This document shows positions 1 through 8,183 of a DNA stretch of 64,000 bases, piece after piece. Each line of letters opens with the position of its first letter. Position 1 is the first letter of the stretch. The notes below the pieces were generated by a model. The model saw nothing but the letters and a program-made list of their open reading frames with translations. It was not told the origin of the DNA and did no database searches. The stretch spans positions 653,246-717,245 of the forward strand of contig NZ_CBYO010000022.1 in NCBI RefSeq assembly GCF_000577245.1, given 5' to 3'. Made by a program: the position numbers and the translations under genes. Source of the DNA: Paucisalibacillus algeriensis (GTDB taxonomy: Bacteria > Bacillota > Bacilli > Bacillales > Amphibacillaceae).

Positions 1-177
1 TCCTCGTTTGATTGAATGTTCTCTCCCATTTAAAATTAATTCCCCTTCCCCTCTCCAAACATATACTAAATCATAATTGGGTAGAGGTACTTTTCGTTTC
101 CATTGCCAGTTAGGTTCGCATGTTATCGTGGCAAATACTGGCTTTAAGATAAATTGTTCTGGGTTTAGCTCTAGCAT
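1..177 (-). CDS. AraC-type regulator, N-terminal part (cut by window edge)
   Basis: Only the first 59 codons are inside the window. The reading frame starts at an ATG (175-177) behind a GGGGAG/GAGAGG ribosome binding site. The residues (ITCEPNW, then YDLVYVWRGEGEL) look like the start of the cupin sensor domain found at the N-terminus of AraC-family transcription factors, where a ligand or sugar is bound. The DNA-binding HTH half would lie outside the window, so the family call rests on the sensor part alone; another small cupin protein is possible. Confidence 0.6.
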   Translation of the reverse strand, partial: MLELNPEQFILKPVFATITCEPNWQWKRKVPLPNYDLVYVWRGEGELILNGREHSIKRG

Positions 178-490
178 ACCTCTCCCCTCTCTACAGATAG
201 TATCCACTATACTTTAATTCTTGGTAAGGTGACTCACTTCCCCAGATACTCTCGACGTCCAACAATGTTCAGGAAGCGATCCGTACCCCAAATTATTCCT
301 ATGCAACAAACTGGGTAAGATTACATATATTAAGTGGCAGTTATAGTTTTCATCTGTTTCACTTCAATCATTTTTTCAACAGTTTTTTACAATGATTTCT
401 GCCTTAATTATTAACTGGAGATAGGATAAGTTTTCATATATACTAGCTAATTCGCTAATTAATATGATAGCCCCTCTTAAAGGTTAGACG
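178..490. other. Intergenic stretch without a recognisable gene
   Basis: About 310 bases between the AraC-like start and the DinB stop codon. I see stop codons in all frames, no convincing ribosome binding site and no strong hairpin. It must hold the promoter of the AraC-like gene (minus strand), but I cannot point to clear -35/-10 boxes. Confidence 0.5.
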
Positions 491-1009
491 CTATTTTAAA
501 ATACCTAAATACGAAACCCAAGGCCCTACATCCGTTCTATATCTATTAGCCATTACCCGCACAATTTGAGCAATATGAGTTAAATCATGAACGACCCAGG
601 TAGAGAGTAATTGCTTGAGCGTTACTTCGCCAAATTCAGGATGTATACCCGTTAAGTCAAAGTTGGATTCAGAGTCTATAAGGGTTTTTAGTTTTTCTAA
701 ACTTTCTGCCCTTATTACTTTAAATTCCTCCAATTTTTCCTCGATAGTTCTTTCAGGCTTTTGAAGATGGGAAAATCGATCATATGGCGGAAAATGACTG
801 TCTCTTTCTGTAAGAATAATAGATTCTACTCTCGGAATCCAATCGGTCTTATCCCCTTCAATTAAATGGTCTACTATTTGTGAAGCATTCCATGTCCCTT
901 CACCCTCATGACACTGGAGCCAATCATCCGATAACCTCGATAGAAAGTATTCGAGTGTTTTTGGTGTTCTTTCTAAAACTTCTATTGCCTCATACAAATT
1001 AAAGTTCAT
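491..1009 (-). CDS. DinB/YfiT-family putative metal-dependent protein
   Basis: A 172-residue four-helix-bundle protein of the DinB_2 type. The expected histidine triad is visible: one His in the IVDHLIEGD segment and two in HDLTHIAQ near the C-terminus, the set that binds a divalent metal in this superfamily. Members include thiol transferases (bacillithiol, mycothiol) and proteins of unknown substrate; nothing here says which. The ATG is preceded by AAAGGGGG. A second DinB-type gene lies at 28480-28953 but the two are not close copies. It stands alone, with the ABC operon terminator directly upstream of its promoter region. Confidence 0.85.
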   Translation of the reverse strand: MNFNLYEAIEVLERTPKTLEYFLSRLSDDWLQCHEGEGTWNASQIVDHLIEGDKTDWIPRVESIILTERDSHFPPYDRFSHLQKPERTIEEKLEEFKVIRAESLEKLKTLIDSESNFDLTGIHPEFGEVTLKQLLSTWVVHDLTHIAQIVRVMANRYRTDVGPWVSYLGILK

Positions 1010-1094
1010 GCCATTTCCCCCTTTAAATAACTACTTTTAAATCATTATACTGTTTGCTATTAAGTATTTATACTTCATTTGAAAAGAAAAGAAT

Positions 1095-1124
1095 CTAGGA
1101 CAATACTTATAAATATTGTCCTAG
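1095..1124 (-). terminator. Intrinsic terminator of the ABC exporter operon
   Basis: Perfect 11-bp inverted repeat (CTAGGACAATA and its complement) with an 8-base loop, followed on the minus strand by a T-rich run (ATTCTTTTCTTTTC). It sits just downstream of the ATPase gene stop at 1185. Confidence 0.85.
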
Positions 1125-1184
1125 TCACTTTAAATAATTTTAGATATTAGATAGCCGATACTAAGTATTATTTAAGGTATTCCA

Positions 1185-1943
1185 CTATATTCCAATTTCT
1201 CTCATCTTCATTGTAACTTTCTCAACCCTACTATCCCAATCCTTACCATCAAATTTGGAAAGCTTCATTTCGCTCAAGATAGCTCCATCACGCATAAACA
1301 TAATTCTCTCCGTTCTTGCTGCAACATTTGCATCGTGAGTTACTAACATGATTGCGGTACCTTCTGCATTTATTTCAGAAAAAATGTCCATAATTTCATG
1401 AGCTGATTTTGAGTTCAGTGCACCTGTTGGCTCGTCTCCAAAAAGAATTTTCGGGCTATTCATAAGCGCTCGACATATACCTGCACGCTGAAGCTGACCA
1501 CCTGAAACCTGTGTGATATCACGATTTTCAAGATCTGCTATACCTACTCTTTTCATAAGAGTCTTAGCCTTCGCGGAAATAGTAGTCGTATTTTTTCTAT
1601 TATCTCTTACAGATGGTAGAATAATATTATCTAGGATGTTCAGGTTTTTCAGCATCGTTGGCTGTTGAAAAACAAATCCCATTTTTGTTCGACGGATATC
1701 AGAAAGTTCTTTCTCTCCTAGCCCTGACAAATTCTTACCATCGAAAACGACCTTGCCACCATCCACACTGTCCATTCCACTCAGCGCAAACATCAGTGTT
1801 GATTTCCCTGAACCGGATGGTCCCATAACTGCAACAAACTCGCCCTCATTAATTTCTGCAGATACTCCGTCAAGAACCTTGTGCTTTTCATCGCCCTCCC
1901 CGAAAGATTTTACTATATGCTCACCGATAATAATTTTATTCAA
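1185..1943 (-). CDS. ABC transporter ATP-binding protein (MacB/LolD type)
   Basis: A 252-residue ATPase of the class that partners FtsX-like permeases. Walker A is GPSGSGKST (about residues 41-49), the signature is VSGGQ, Walker B runs into GDEPTG, and the switch histidine is in LVTHD. The gene is six bases downstream of the permease gene and is the last cistron of the tetR-permease-ATPase operon. In this family the ATPase drives a mechanotransmission-type exporter for peptides, lipoproteins or antibiotics. The substrate cannot be read from the sequence. Confidence 0.93.
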   Translation of the reverse strand: MNKIIIGEHIVKSFGEGDEKHKVLDGVSAEINEGEFVAVMGPSGSGKSTLMFALSGMDSVDGGKVVFDGKNLSGLGEKELSDIRRTKMGFVFQQPTMLKNLNILDNIILPSVRDNRKNTTTISAKAKTLMKRVGIADLENRDITQVSGGQLQRAGICRALMNSPKILFGDEPTGALNSKSAHEIMDIFSEINAEGTAIMLVTHDANVAARTERIMFMRDGAILSEMKLSKFDGKDWDSRVEKVTMKMREIGI

Positions 1944-1949
1944 AAGCTT

Positions 1950-4256
1950 TCACTCCTTTATGTTTTCGGATATTTTTATTTTCCCTGCACCCGATGTACC
2001 GATTAATGTAGCAATCAGTACTGCACATATCATTAAAAGCGGACTAAATAGATATGCTGATAGCGGATTGATCGTAAAACTAAAAGTCGACGCTCCAAAA
2101 GAGGATATCACAACGCCCGCAAGCATCTCTCCAAGTGTATTCGCTAAAAGCGTACCGAGAATAATACCGACAAGCAACACGAAAACAGAGCGCGAAACAT
2201 ACTGTACCGTAACATCCGAGTTCGTGAATCCAAGCGACTTCATGACAGCAATGGAATATTTGTCCTTTGCAACAAGCATTTTCATAAATAACAATGTAAC
2301 CAATACCATAATAGCCAGTGCAATAGCAATAGAAGCGTAGGAAGCCATTTCGACAGAACTTATGGTCGAGCCAAGGGTTTGAGAAACAAATTCATCAATA
2401 TCAGAAGCCTTCGCGAAGTCAAATTCATTTGAATATGTTAATACCTTGCTGTCGACAAGAGATTCATCTGAAAGTTCAACACAGACGATGGTCCATATGA
2501 TGCTAGCCGAATTGTCGTTAAATACACCCTTTGCAGTTTTACCTCCGTTCGTAACATCGGAGTATAATCCGGTTACTGTAAGAGCTTTCTCCTTACCATC
2601 AATCACTAGTGTAATAATATCTCCGACCTTCTTACTCATCTCACTAGCATTTATGTCGGAAAGTGCAATTTCGTCATCACGAGCAGGCGCTCTTCCCTCT
2701 GAATATGCTATAGGAAATAACGAGTGGTCACCGAGTTCAACTTTTATATTTTCTTCTGACCCATTACTAGTTTTTACTTTAAAAGTCTTTGTTGTCATCA
2801 CTGTATACTTTGAAACATCATTATCACTGTCTATCGTCTGCACAATTTCTTCCGTTTGGTCTGCATTATTGGTCTGAATGCGTAGATCATAGTTACCAAT
2901 CCCCATATATTGGATGAAGCCTTTGGAAGAAATCGTGTTATATAGGTTCTGTGGAACAATAATGATAAATGCCGAAATTACTAAAACTACTAAACTGGTA
3001 ACATAAAGTTTTTTCCTTGTTAGAACATCTTTAATTCCTAGAAAAATATTCGTATTAAAGAGCTTGTTTCTGTTCAGGTTAAAGCGTTTTGCGTAAACCG
3101 TTTTCTCCTGGGATATGCCAAATCGTATTGCCTCCGCAGCAGATATTTTCTTGAAGCGCTTCAATACTCTGTTTACATAGAGAATGATTACAAGGAATAC
3201 AAGGAGGATACCGAATATCCCGAAAATTAAACCCAAAGACGATTTTTCACTTTCCCCCATAAACAGACGAATATTTTCAAGTAGTATACCTTTGAATATA
3301 AAAGAGAGAATGATTCCGAGAATACTTCCTACAGCTGCAATCACTGCGTATTTCGCAAGATAAATCTTCTTTATATCAGAAAGACGAAGCCCTATTGCTT
3401 TCATCACACCAATTTCACGGTAATCATCTTCAATTTTTGCCAGTAGTGTAAAGCGAATGCTCATTAATGCTATTACGACGACAAGTACGCTTACAAGAAG
3501 GATAACTGCAATCATCATTCCATCAGAAATAGCATTCATTGTTTTGAACAACGTATATGTAACTGTTGGCCCATTTGCTTCAAGCCCTTCGGAAGCATAG
3601 GCTGTTTCAAATTCGCCTATTGCTGAGTAATCATTTAATCTAAACTCAATCAAATACTCCATACTTCCATGGTCTTTTAATTCAGCGAAATCATGGTTAC
3701 TTACTAAAAATCGCTTTGATGCGGAAAGCGATGAATTCATGGTCGAATCACGGAGAAATCCCGCAACGGTAAATTCCTTTCCGCTTATTAGGGCCTTGTC
3801 ACCGACCTTAGTTGTGTTGTCCTTCATATAGGTAACTGGAACGTAAATCTCACCATCGGTTACCTTGATAATATCTCCTTTAAGATCAAGAAGATAATCG
3901 AATTTATCATTCTGTATACTAAGGCCATTATCCTGAACACTATGGGCAAGTGAATTATTACCCAGATTGATTTGTGTGCCATCTATGTTGAGAAATTCAA
4001 CCACTTGATAGTCATCAACATTACTATTCTCTTTGGAAAAAGCTGCAAGTCTCTCTCTATCAATTTCACCGGAATGCATCTGCATAAAATGCGGAGTTTT
4101 GGCTTGTGTCATTAGGTTATCTAAGGCTCCAGAAAGATTGACAACTAGTATCGCTGCTAGTGATACAAGCATAGCCGCAGCAGCAACAAATATCACCGTT
4201 GTCAGTGTTATTAATTTACTCTTTAACATATCATTGCGGATTATTCTGTTATACAT
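1950..4256 (-). CDS. FtsX-like ABC transporter permease
   Basis: 768 residues with a duplicated FtsX layout: an N-terminal membrane segment, an extracytoplasmic domain (about 45-240), three membrane segments (about 245-375), another segment near 415, a second outside domain, and three further segments at the C-terminus. Both halves carry the typical EIGVMKAIG and IAVMKSLG sequences that mark the cytoplasmic coupling helix. The start ATG has GAGGTGG upstream. It forms an exporter with the adjacent ATPase and follows a TetR repressor gene. Such trios commonly export cationic peptides, toxins or drugs, but the substrate is inference only. Confidence 0.92.
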   Translation of the reverse strand: MYNRIIRNDMLKSKLITLTTVIFVAAAAMLVSLAAILVVNLSGALDNLMTQAKTPHFMQMHSGEIDRERLAAFSKENSNVDDYQVVEFLNIDGTQINLGNNSLAHSVQDNGLSIQNDKFDYLLDLKGDIIKVTDGEIYVPVTYMKDNTTKVGDKALISGKEFTVAGFLRDSTMNSSLSASKRFLVSNHDFAELKDHGSMEYLIEFRLNDYSAIGEFETAYASEGLEANGPTVTYTLFKTMNAISDGMMIAVILLVSVLVVVIALMSIRFTLLAKIEDDYREIGVMKAIGLRLSDIKKIYLAKYAVIAAVGSILGIILSFIFKGILLENIRLFMGESEKSSLGLIFGIFGILLVFLVIILYVNRVLKRFKKISAAEAIRFGISQEKTVYAKRFNLNRNKLFNTNIFLGIKDVLTRKKLYVTSLVVLVISAFIIIVPQNLYNTISSKGFIQYMGIGNYDLRIQTNNADQTEEIVQTIDSDNDVSKYTVMTTKTFKVKTSNGSEENIKVELGDHSLFPIAYSEGRAPARDDEIALSDINASEMSKKVGDIITLVIDGKEKALTVTGLYSDVTNGGKTAKGVFNDNSASIIWTIVCVELSDESLVDSKVLTYSNEFDFAKASDIDEFVSQTLGSTISSVEMASYASIAIALAIMVLVTLLFMKMLVAKDKYSIAVMKSLGFTNSDVTVQYVSRSVFVLLVGIILGTLLANTLGEMLAGVVISSFGASTFSFTINPLSAYLFSPLLMICAVLIATLIGTSGAGKIKISENIKE

Positions 4257-4313
4257 ATGCCACCTCTGTTTCTATGTCTAGTGTAGAATCTACTAATTTA
4301 TTTATCTCTACCT

Positions 4314-4946
4314 TTATTCCTCGCTGCCAAATATCTGAATAACTTCCATAAGACTACCGCTCTCGGTACCGAGCATCCTTTCTGCGTTAAAAACAAAAGC
4401 CTGGATACGGCGAACTCGCTCTTCAGTTGTCATTTCCACCATATCATCATCAAAAACAGTATTCATATAAGTCACAATCATCTCCATGCACTCATAGGGA
4501 TACGGTGTGTTAAATTCCCCCTGTTCAATGCCCTCTTGAATTATATCCGCCATGATAGGTGTCACACCATTGATGATTACCTTTTGTATTTTCTGATGCA
4601 TTAACGCATTCTGTGGCTTGTGAATATGCTCCATAATTTCTTTGCTACTCCCACCACTTAAATTAAGTGATAGAACGACACGAACAATTCGTTCCATAAT
4701 AGGAATACGATTGTCGGCTGCAATTTTGTTTGCAGTGTCTAGAAGCTGATTGCTATACCTTTCAATCAATGCATCCATTAGGTCTTCCTTTGATTTGAAA
4801 TAATAATATAGTGTTCCGCGTGCAATTCCGACTTTATCGAGAATATCGTTTGTCGTAGTACCATCAAATCCCTTTTGACCAAAAAGCTCATCCACCGCAT
4901 CAAGTATTTCATTTTTACGGATATCAGGCTTTTTAACTACTCTCAA
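4314..4946 (-). CDS. TetR-family transcriptional repressor of the ABC operon
   Basis: 210 residues with an N-terminal TetR helix-turn-helix (EILDAVDELFGQKGF, then GIARGTLYYYFKSKEDL) and a C-terminal ligand/dimer region. The start is a TTG (4944-4946) with a very strong AGGAGGTGAT upstream; no better ATG exists. First gene of the operon with the FtsX permease and ATPase. A 17-bp imperfect palindrome lies directly upstream between promoter and ribosome binding site, so negative autoregulation of the exporter operon is likely. Confidence 0.92.
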   Translation of the reverse strand: MRVVKKPDIRKNEILDAVDELFGQKGFDGTTTNDILDKVGIARGTLYYYFKSKEDLMDALIERYSNQLLDTANKIAADNRIPIMERIVRVVLSLNLSGGSSKEIMEHIHKPQNALMHQKIQKVIINGVTPIMADIIQEGIEQGEFNTPYPYECMEMIVTYMNTVFDDDMVEMTTEERVRRIQAFVFNAERMLGTESGSLMEVIQIFGSEE

Positions 4947-4964
4947 TTTACTATCACCTCCTAC

Positions 4965-5029
4965 CGACCGACTGTCTGTCTATAATAGAATAGCACTATA
5001 TTATGTAGAATTTATGTATTTATTGTAAA
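4965..5029 (-). promoter_or_regulatory. Promoter and probable TetR operator of the exporter operon
   Basis: On the minus strand a -35 TTTACA (5024-5029) and -10 CATAAT (5000-5005) are spaced by 18. Downstream of the -10 lies an imperfect palindrome, CGACCGAC-T-GTCTGTCT (4965-4981), in which each half repeats GAC; only two positions per half fail to match. This is the usual size and place for a TetR operator. The assignment to the neighbouring TetR is inference. Confidence 0.6.
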
Positions 5030-5075
5030 AAATTTGTAAATTCAATATTGTGTTGCACACCTTTTATAGAAAGAG

Positions 5076-5103
5076 AGGCCCTTGGATTTACACCCAAGAG
5101 CCT
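5076..5103. repeat. Inverted repeat between the two operons
   Basis: A 10-bp inverted repeat with one mismatch (AGGCCCTTGG and CCAAGAGCCT) and an 8-base loop, between the PadR operon end at 5157 and the TetR promoter. On the minus strand a weak T-rich tract follows (TCTCTTTCTAT), so it may terminate the PadR operon. Confidence 0.5.
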
Positions 5104-5156
5104 GAATCGATTTATAATTAATTTGGATAAATACTATCAGGAAGCCATAAACACCT

Positions 5157-5789
5157 CTAAACTAACTTACGATAGTAGAAATAATACATACTCAAAGGCC
5201 ACCATAAAACGGCAAAGATTGGATAAATAGCCCAGATGGCATTTGGTGAGTAGAAAATATTAACACTGATAAAAAACAGACTAATGAATAGTGCTGCACT
5301 TATAGAAAAGGCAAAACTAGATTTTCTCTCGATGTGATAGATGGTCAGCGGCCACCATAGGATAACAAATGCCGGAAACATGGCCCATGGATTCGATGGG
5401 GCTAGATTAATATTTAAGAAAACGTAATAAAGGATAAATAGAATACTTATTGAGCTGGCTACAAACATATTAGCATTCCGTTTTCCTAGAATGGAGATAA
5501 TGGGCCATAATACAATAGGTGCAGCAGCATATAAAACCCATGGATATCCTGGTGTTTTTATGCTATTTTCCATTATTAAAAAGACTAAAATAATGAAACT
5601 ACCGACCATCGAAAACAGGATGTGTTTTTTCTCAAAGATGCAGTAAAGTCCCAGCGGCAATAATAACAGCAAAACAGTAGGATATATAAACCAAGGATAC
5701 TCCTCACTTGTTATAAAGTTAACAACGATTAAAAATATGATTGTTATCGTAGAGCCTGTAGCAACAAAACCCCATTGATATTTTTTCAT
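5157..5789 (-). CDS. Multi-spanning membrane protein with four internal YPW/WWPL repeats
   Basis: 210 residues, almost wholly hydrophobic. Four copies of one motif repeat at about 50-residue spacing: YPWFIYP...LLPLGLY, YPWVLYA...LWPIISI, NPWAMFP...LWWPLTIY and NAIWAIYP...LWWPLSMYY. Each copy is one helical hairpin, so about eight short membrane segments. A fifth copy of the motif ends the upstream HAAS protein. It is the last gene of the padR operon, one base after the HAAS gene. I know no function for this repeat; PadR/HAAS neighbours suggest envelope stress or transport. Confidence 0.75.
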   Translation of the reverse strand: MKKYQWGFVATGSTITIIFLIVVNFITSEEYPWFIYPTVLLLLLPLGLYCIFEKKHILFSMVGSFIILVFLIMENSIKTPGYPWVLYAAAPIVLWPIISILGKRNANMFVASSISILFILYYVFLNINLAPSNPWAMFPAFVILWWPLTIYHIERKSSFAFSISAALFISLFFISVNIFYSPNAIWAIYPIFAVLWWPLSMYYFYYRKLV

Positions 5790-5790
5790 G

Positions 5791-6216
5791 TTACTCCCCC
5801 CTTTTTAATTTTAACCACCGATAATACATCGACAAAGGCCACCATAGAACTGCAAATGTTGGATATACAAACCAGATGACCTGAGGACTATAATAAAAGT
5901 TAATAAAAGTAAACAATCCAATAATCAACAAACTTCCCCAAATGGAATATTCTAAGCTCAGTTTTCTATTTTTCAAAACACTTGGTTTCCTGACAGATAA
6001 TTCTGCAGAAACCCCAAGTTCTTTTTTCAATTCATCAATATCTCCAAATTCAACAATTGCTTTATTAATGGCATCTTCTTCTTCCTTTCCCTGCTCGATT
6101 AAGTCCCAGACCTTCTCTTCCAGATTTTGTAGCACTTCCTGTACGACAACCTCTTTTCGATCACTATCCGGAACGTCCTTAAACAAATCGTTCACATGCT
6201 GAGTTAACTTTTTCAA
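5791..6216 (-). CDS. HAAS-domain (DUF1700-type) membrane protein
   Basis: 141 residues. The N-terminal 70 residues form the alpha-helical HAAS / permease-prefix domain (LFKDVPDSDRKEVVVQEVL, then AINKAIVEFGDIDELKKELG). Two membrane segments follow, and the last ends in IWFVYPTFAVLWWPLSMYY, the same motif as the repeats in the next protein. Its start overlaps the stop of padR by four bases (ATGA), so translation is coupled. In other Firmicutes HAAS proteins sit beside PadR-like regulators and act with them; how is unknown. Confidence 0.85.
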   Translation of the reverse strand: MKKLTQHVNDLFKDVPDSDRKEVVVQEVLQNLEEKVWDLIEQGKEEEDAINKAIVEFGDIDELKKELGVSAELSVRKPSVLKNRKLSLEYSIWGSLLIIGLFTFINFYYSPQVIWFVYPTFAVLWWPLSMYYRWLKLKRGE

Positions 6217-6542
6217 TTCAATCCCTCCATAAATATATCAATTACATCCTTCAATTCTTTCCATTCTTCAACTGTCTCTTTAAAGTAGGCTTTTCCCAGT
6301 GTGGTAATGCGGTAATACTTCCTTTTGCCACCCTTAGATTCATTTCCAAAGTACGATTCAATTAATTCTTTTTTCTCCAATCGTTGAAAAACAGCATACA
6401 GTGTCGCTTCTTTAATCTCGAATCGCTGATTTGTGCGGCGTGCAATCTCCTTCGAAATATCATAGCCATATCGATCCTTTTCTAAGATTAACCGCAAAAT
6501 AATGGAATCCAAATGTCCACGAATAATATCACTTCTAATCAA
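6213..6542 (-). CDS. PadR-family transcriptional regulator
   Basis: 109 residues, the short PadR form: winged helix (IRGHLDSIILRLILEKDRYGYDISKEI), recognition region KEATLYAVFQRLEKKELI and the wing GGKRKYYRIT, then a short dimer helix. Start is TTG at 6540-6542 with AAAGGAG seven bases upstream. It leads an operon with the HAAS protein and the membrane repeat protein. A perfect palindrome inside its promoter suggests autorepression. A near-identical copy of its first bases recurs at 61787-61850. Confidence 0.92.
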   Translation of the reverse strand: MIRSDIIRGHLDSIILRLILEKDRYGYDISKEIARRTNQRFEIKEATLYAVFQRLEKKELIESYFGNESKGGKRKYYRITTLGKAYFKETVEEWKELKDVIDIFMEGLN

Positions 6543-6589
6543 GTTACTGCTCCTTTCTCCAAAGTACTTTGCCTCATAGAGTTCTATCT

Positions 6590-6627
6590 GATAGAGTAAT
6601 TATATGTTAATGTACTCTATCTGTCAA
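6590..6627 (-). promoter_or_regulatory. padR operon promoter with embedded palindrome
   Basis: Minus-strand -35 TTGACA (6622-6627) and -10 TATAAT (6599-6604), both consensus, with a spacing of exactly 17. A perfect 9-bp inverted repeat GATAGAGTA / TACTCTATC (6590-6598 and 6613-6621) brackets the -10 and spacer. A repressor bound here would block RNA polymerase; PadR is the obvious candidate. Confidence 0.85.
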
Positions 6628-6807
6628 AGTAATTTTTATTTATTTGCAAATAATTTGCAAACTAGTGCAAACTGTATGTAAATCTTTATATTATACAGCA
6701 CTGCGCATTTCTTATCTAACATGCTTCAATGAATGGACAAGCGCCCCAAACAAGCAATTGTAATCCATCCCCTTAGATGCTTGAGCATAACAGGTTCAGT
6801 TTTGAGT

Positions 6808-6850
6808 AAAAAAGTAGAGGTACGATTCACAAATGGATTCGTACCTCTAC
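6808..6850 (-). terminator. Terminator of the alpha/beta hydrolase gene
   Basis: Perfect 12-bp stem (GTAGAGGTACGA), 13-base loop, then six T on the minus strand. It is about 60 bases downstream of the hydrolase stop at 6912. The rest of 6630-6807 shows nothing I can name. Confidence 0.88.
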
Positions 6851-6911
6851 GTGTATACTATTATTTAGGTTATTTTTCAAACGCAGTTTCATAGATTATA
6901 TGTATTTTTAT

Positions 6912-7463
6912 TTATAAATTCCTTATATCCTGAATTAGTGTTGGTAAACCGTGATGAAATAAATGCTGTTCACCTTCAAGTTCTCTAATGATTGATTGTG
7001 GAAGCTTTTCTACGTATGCTACATGATGTGAAAAAGGTACTATTTTCTCATCACGACTATGATAAAGAAACAAATGGGGTATAGCATGGAGGTGCTGTTC
7101 AAAATTACTTTGAAGGATAAAATCCTTTAATTGCCAATTTTTATCATATCCCCAAAATGGTGCTGCAATAACAAACAAGCCCGATAATTTAAAATTGAAG
7201 GTTTCTTCTGCAAGATATTTTATTAGTACAGATCCACCTAATGAATGACCAACTAAAATGACCTCTCCTGTTAATTTACTAAATTCCTTATCAAGCTGTT
7301 CTTTCCAAGGTAAATACTTAGGATTTACTGGTTCAGGCATATTAGGATGTATAACTTGGTAATTATCACTTAGCTCTTTTTTGAGATAGGTTATAAAGTT
7401 ACTACTTCCATGTTTTGGTCCTTGTGGTCCAGCACTATGTATAAACAGCACGGTCCTTTTCAT
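6912..7463 (-). CDS. Small alpha/beta hydrolase (RBBP9/YdeN type)
   Basis: 183 residues. The serine hydrolase features are visible: FIHSAGPQGPKHGSS near the N-terminus, the nucleophile elbow GHSLGG (about 73-78), an acid residue in HSRDEKIVPFSH, and the final histidine in EGEQHLF. The size and the order match the RBBP9/YdeN family, whose substrates are mostly unknown. The ATG has a GGGAG ribosome binding site and the gene is a single transcription unit ending in a strong terminator. Confidence 0.88.
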   Translation of the reverse strand: MKRTVLFIHSAGPQGPKHGSSNFITYLKKELSDNYQVIHPNMPEPVNPKYLPWKEQLDKEFSKLTGEVILVGHSLGGSVLIKYLAEETFNFKLSGLFVIAAPFWGYDKNWQLKDFILQSNFEQHLHAIPHLFLYHSRDEKIVPFSHHVAYVEKLPQSIIRELEGEQHLFHHGLPTLIQDIRNL

Positions 7464-7631
7464 AATTACAACTCCCTTCTATACTTAGAATTACAAAAAT
7501 AAAATAAGAATGCATCAAAAATAAGCAATATGCTTTCACAAACACTATATTAAGTCTAACATAATTTACTAAGTGATTTTACTATTCTTTTTTTTCTTAC
7601 TACTTAGGATCTATATTATTGTTATTTTCTA

Positions 7632-7661
7632 TATAAAATGGGATGCTAATAGCACCCCATT
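7632..7661 (-). terminator. Terminator of the small spore-protein gene
   Basis: 11-bp stem with one G-T pair (AATGGGGTGCT / AGCATCCCATT on the minus strand), 3-base loop, then TTTTATATAG. About 60 bases beyond the stop of the 43-residue gene. Confidence 0.7.
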
Positions 7662-7722
7662 AATTGATGTTCCTTTACTTATTGCGTTCCATAACCGAAA
7701 CTGTTTGTTTTTTAATTGTATT

Positions 7723-7854
7723 TTACGTACGCTTTTTCTTTTTTCTTGAAGAATCTACCTTCTTACTTCCCGTTTCCCTTGTTGTCGTTCCTTGACCTTC
7801 AATTTCTGGTGAACTTAAGCCATTTGTTAAGGGATTAGCTTTTCTTTTTGACAT
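7723..7854 (-). CDS. Small acid-soluble spore protein O-like (SspO/CotK)
   Basis: 43 codons from an ATG preceded by GGAGGTGA at ideal distance. The protein starts MSKRKANPLTNGLSS, has a QGTTTRETG centre and ends KKKKRT. The KRKAN..NG.....GQG pattern and the lysine-rich tail match the small minor spore protein SspO of Bacillus (known start MxKRKANHVINGMN). That would make it a spore-core protein expressed in the forespore. The match is from memory of the family and is short, so the call is tentative. Region 7855-8167 upstream shows no clear sporulation promoter that I can defend. Confidence 0.6.
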   Translation of the reverse strand: MSKRKANPLTNGLSSPEIEGQGTTTRETGSKKVDSSRKKKKRT

Positions 7855-8167
7855 ACACGATTCACCTCCATGTATAGTATTTCTGAAAATAGTGTAATTA
7901 TGTTTGATAATTGGCAGCCAAGAAGCTGACGTGGATTATACATAAAGATGTAAACCAGTAGTAAATGAGAATAGAAAAAAGCACACCCCCATAAATAGGA
8001 ATATGCTTTAGTATTTAATATTTCATTGAAATCATTCGAAAAGTTAATAACAAGCAATTAACCGTCATTTTGATTAAACATATATCACTGTATACCTCTA
8101 ATTGTTTCAAACTTGACAACACTTCGCTTTTTAATCAATTAACAACGCATTCAACATTATTCGAGAA

Positions 8168-8178
8168 GTGCCAGGCAC
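8168..8178. repeat. GTGCCAGGCAC palindrome
   Basis: A perfect 11-base palindrome next to the fruA stop codon. This exact type of short palindrome is scattered between genes in many Bacillaceae. With only five base pairs and no T run it is not a convincing terminator by itself. Confidence 0.5.
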
Positions 8179-8183
8179 CGTAT

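Noticed and set aside
5048..5230. 60-codon plus-strand frame
   Set aside because: It runs antisense into the membrane repeat gene, lacks a ribosome site and has no family features.
7827..8057. 76-codon frame overlapping the SspO-like start
   Set aside because: No good ribosome site, no domain, and it covers the ribosome site and first codons of a better supported gene.
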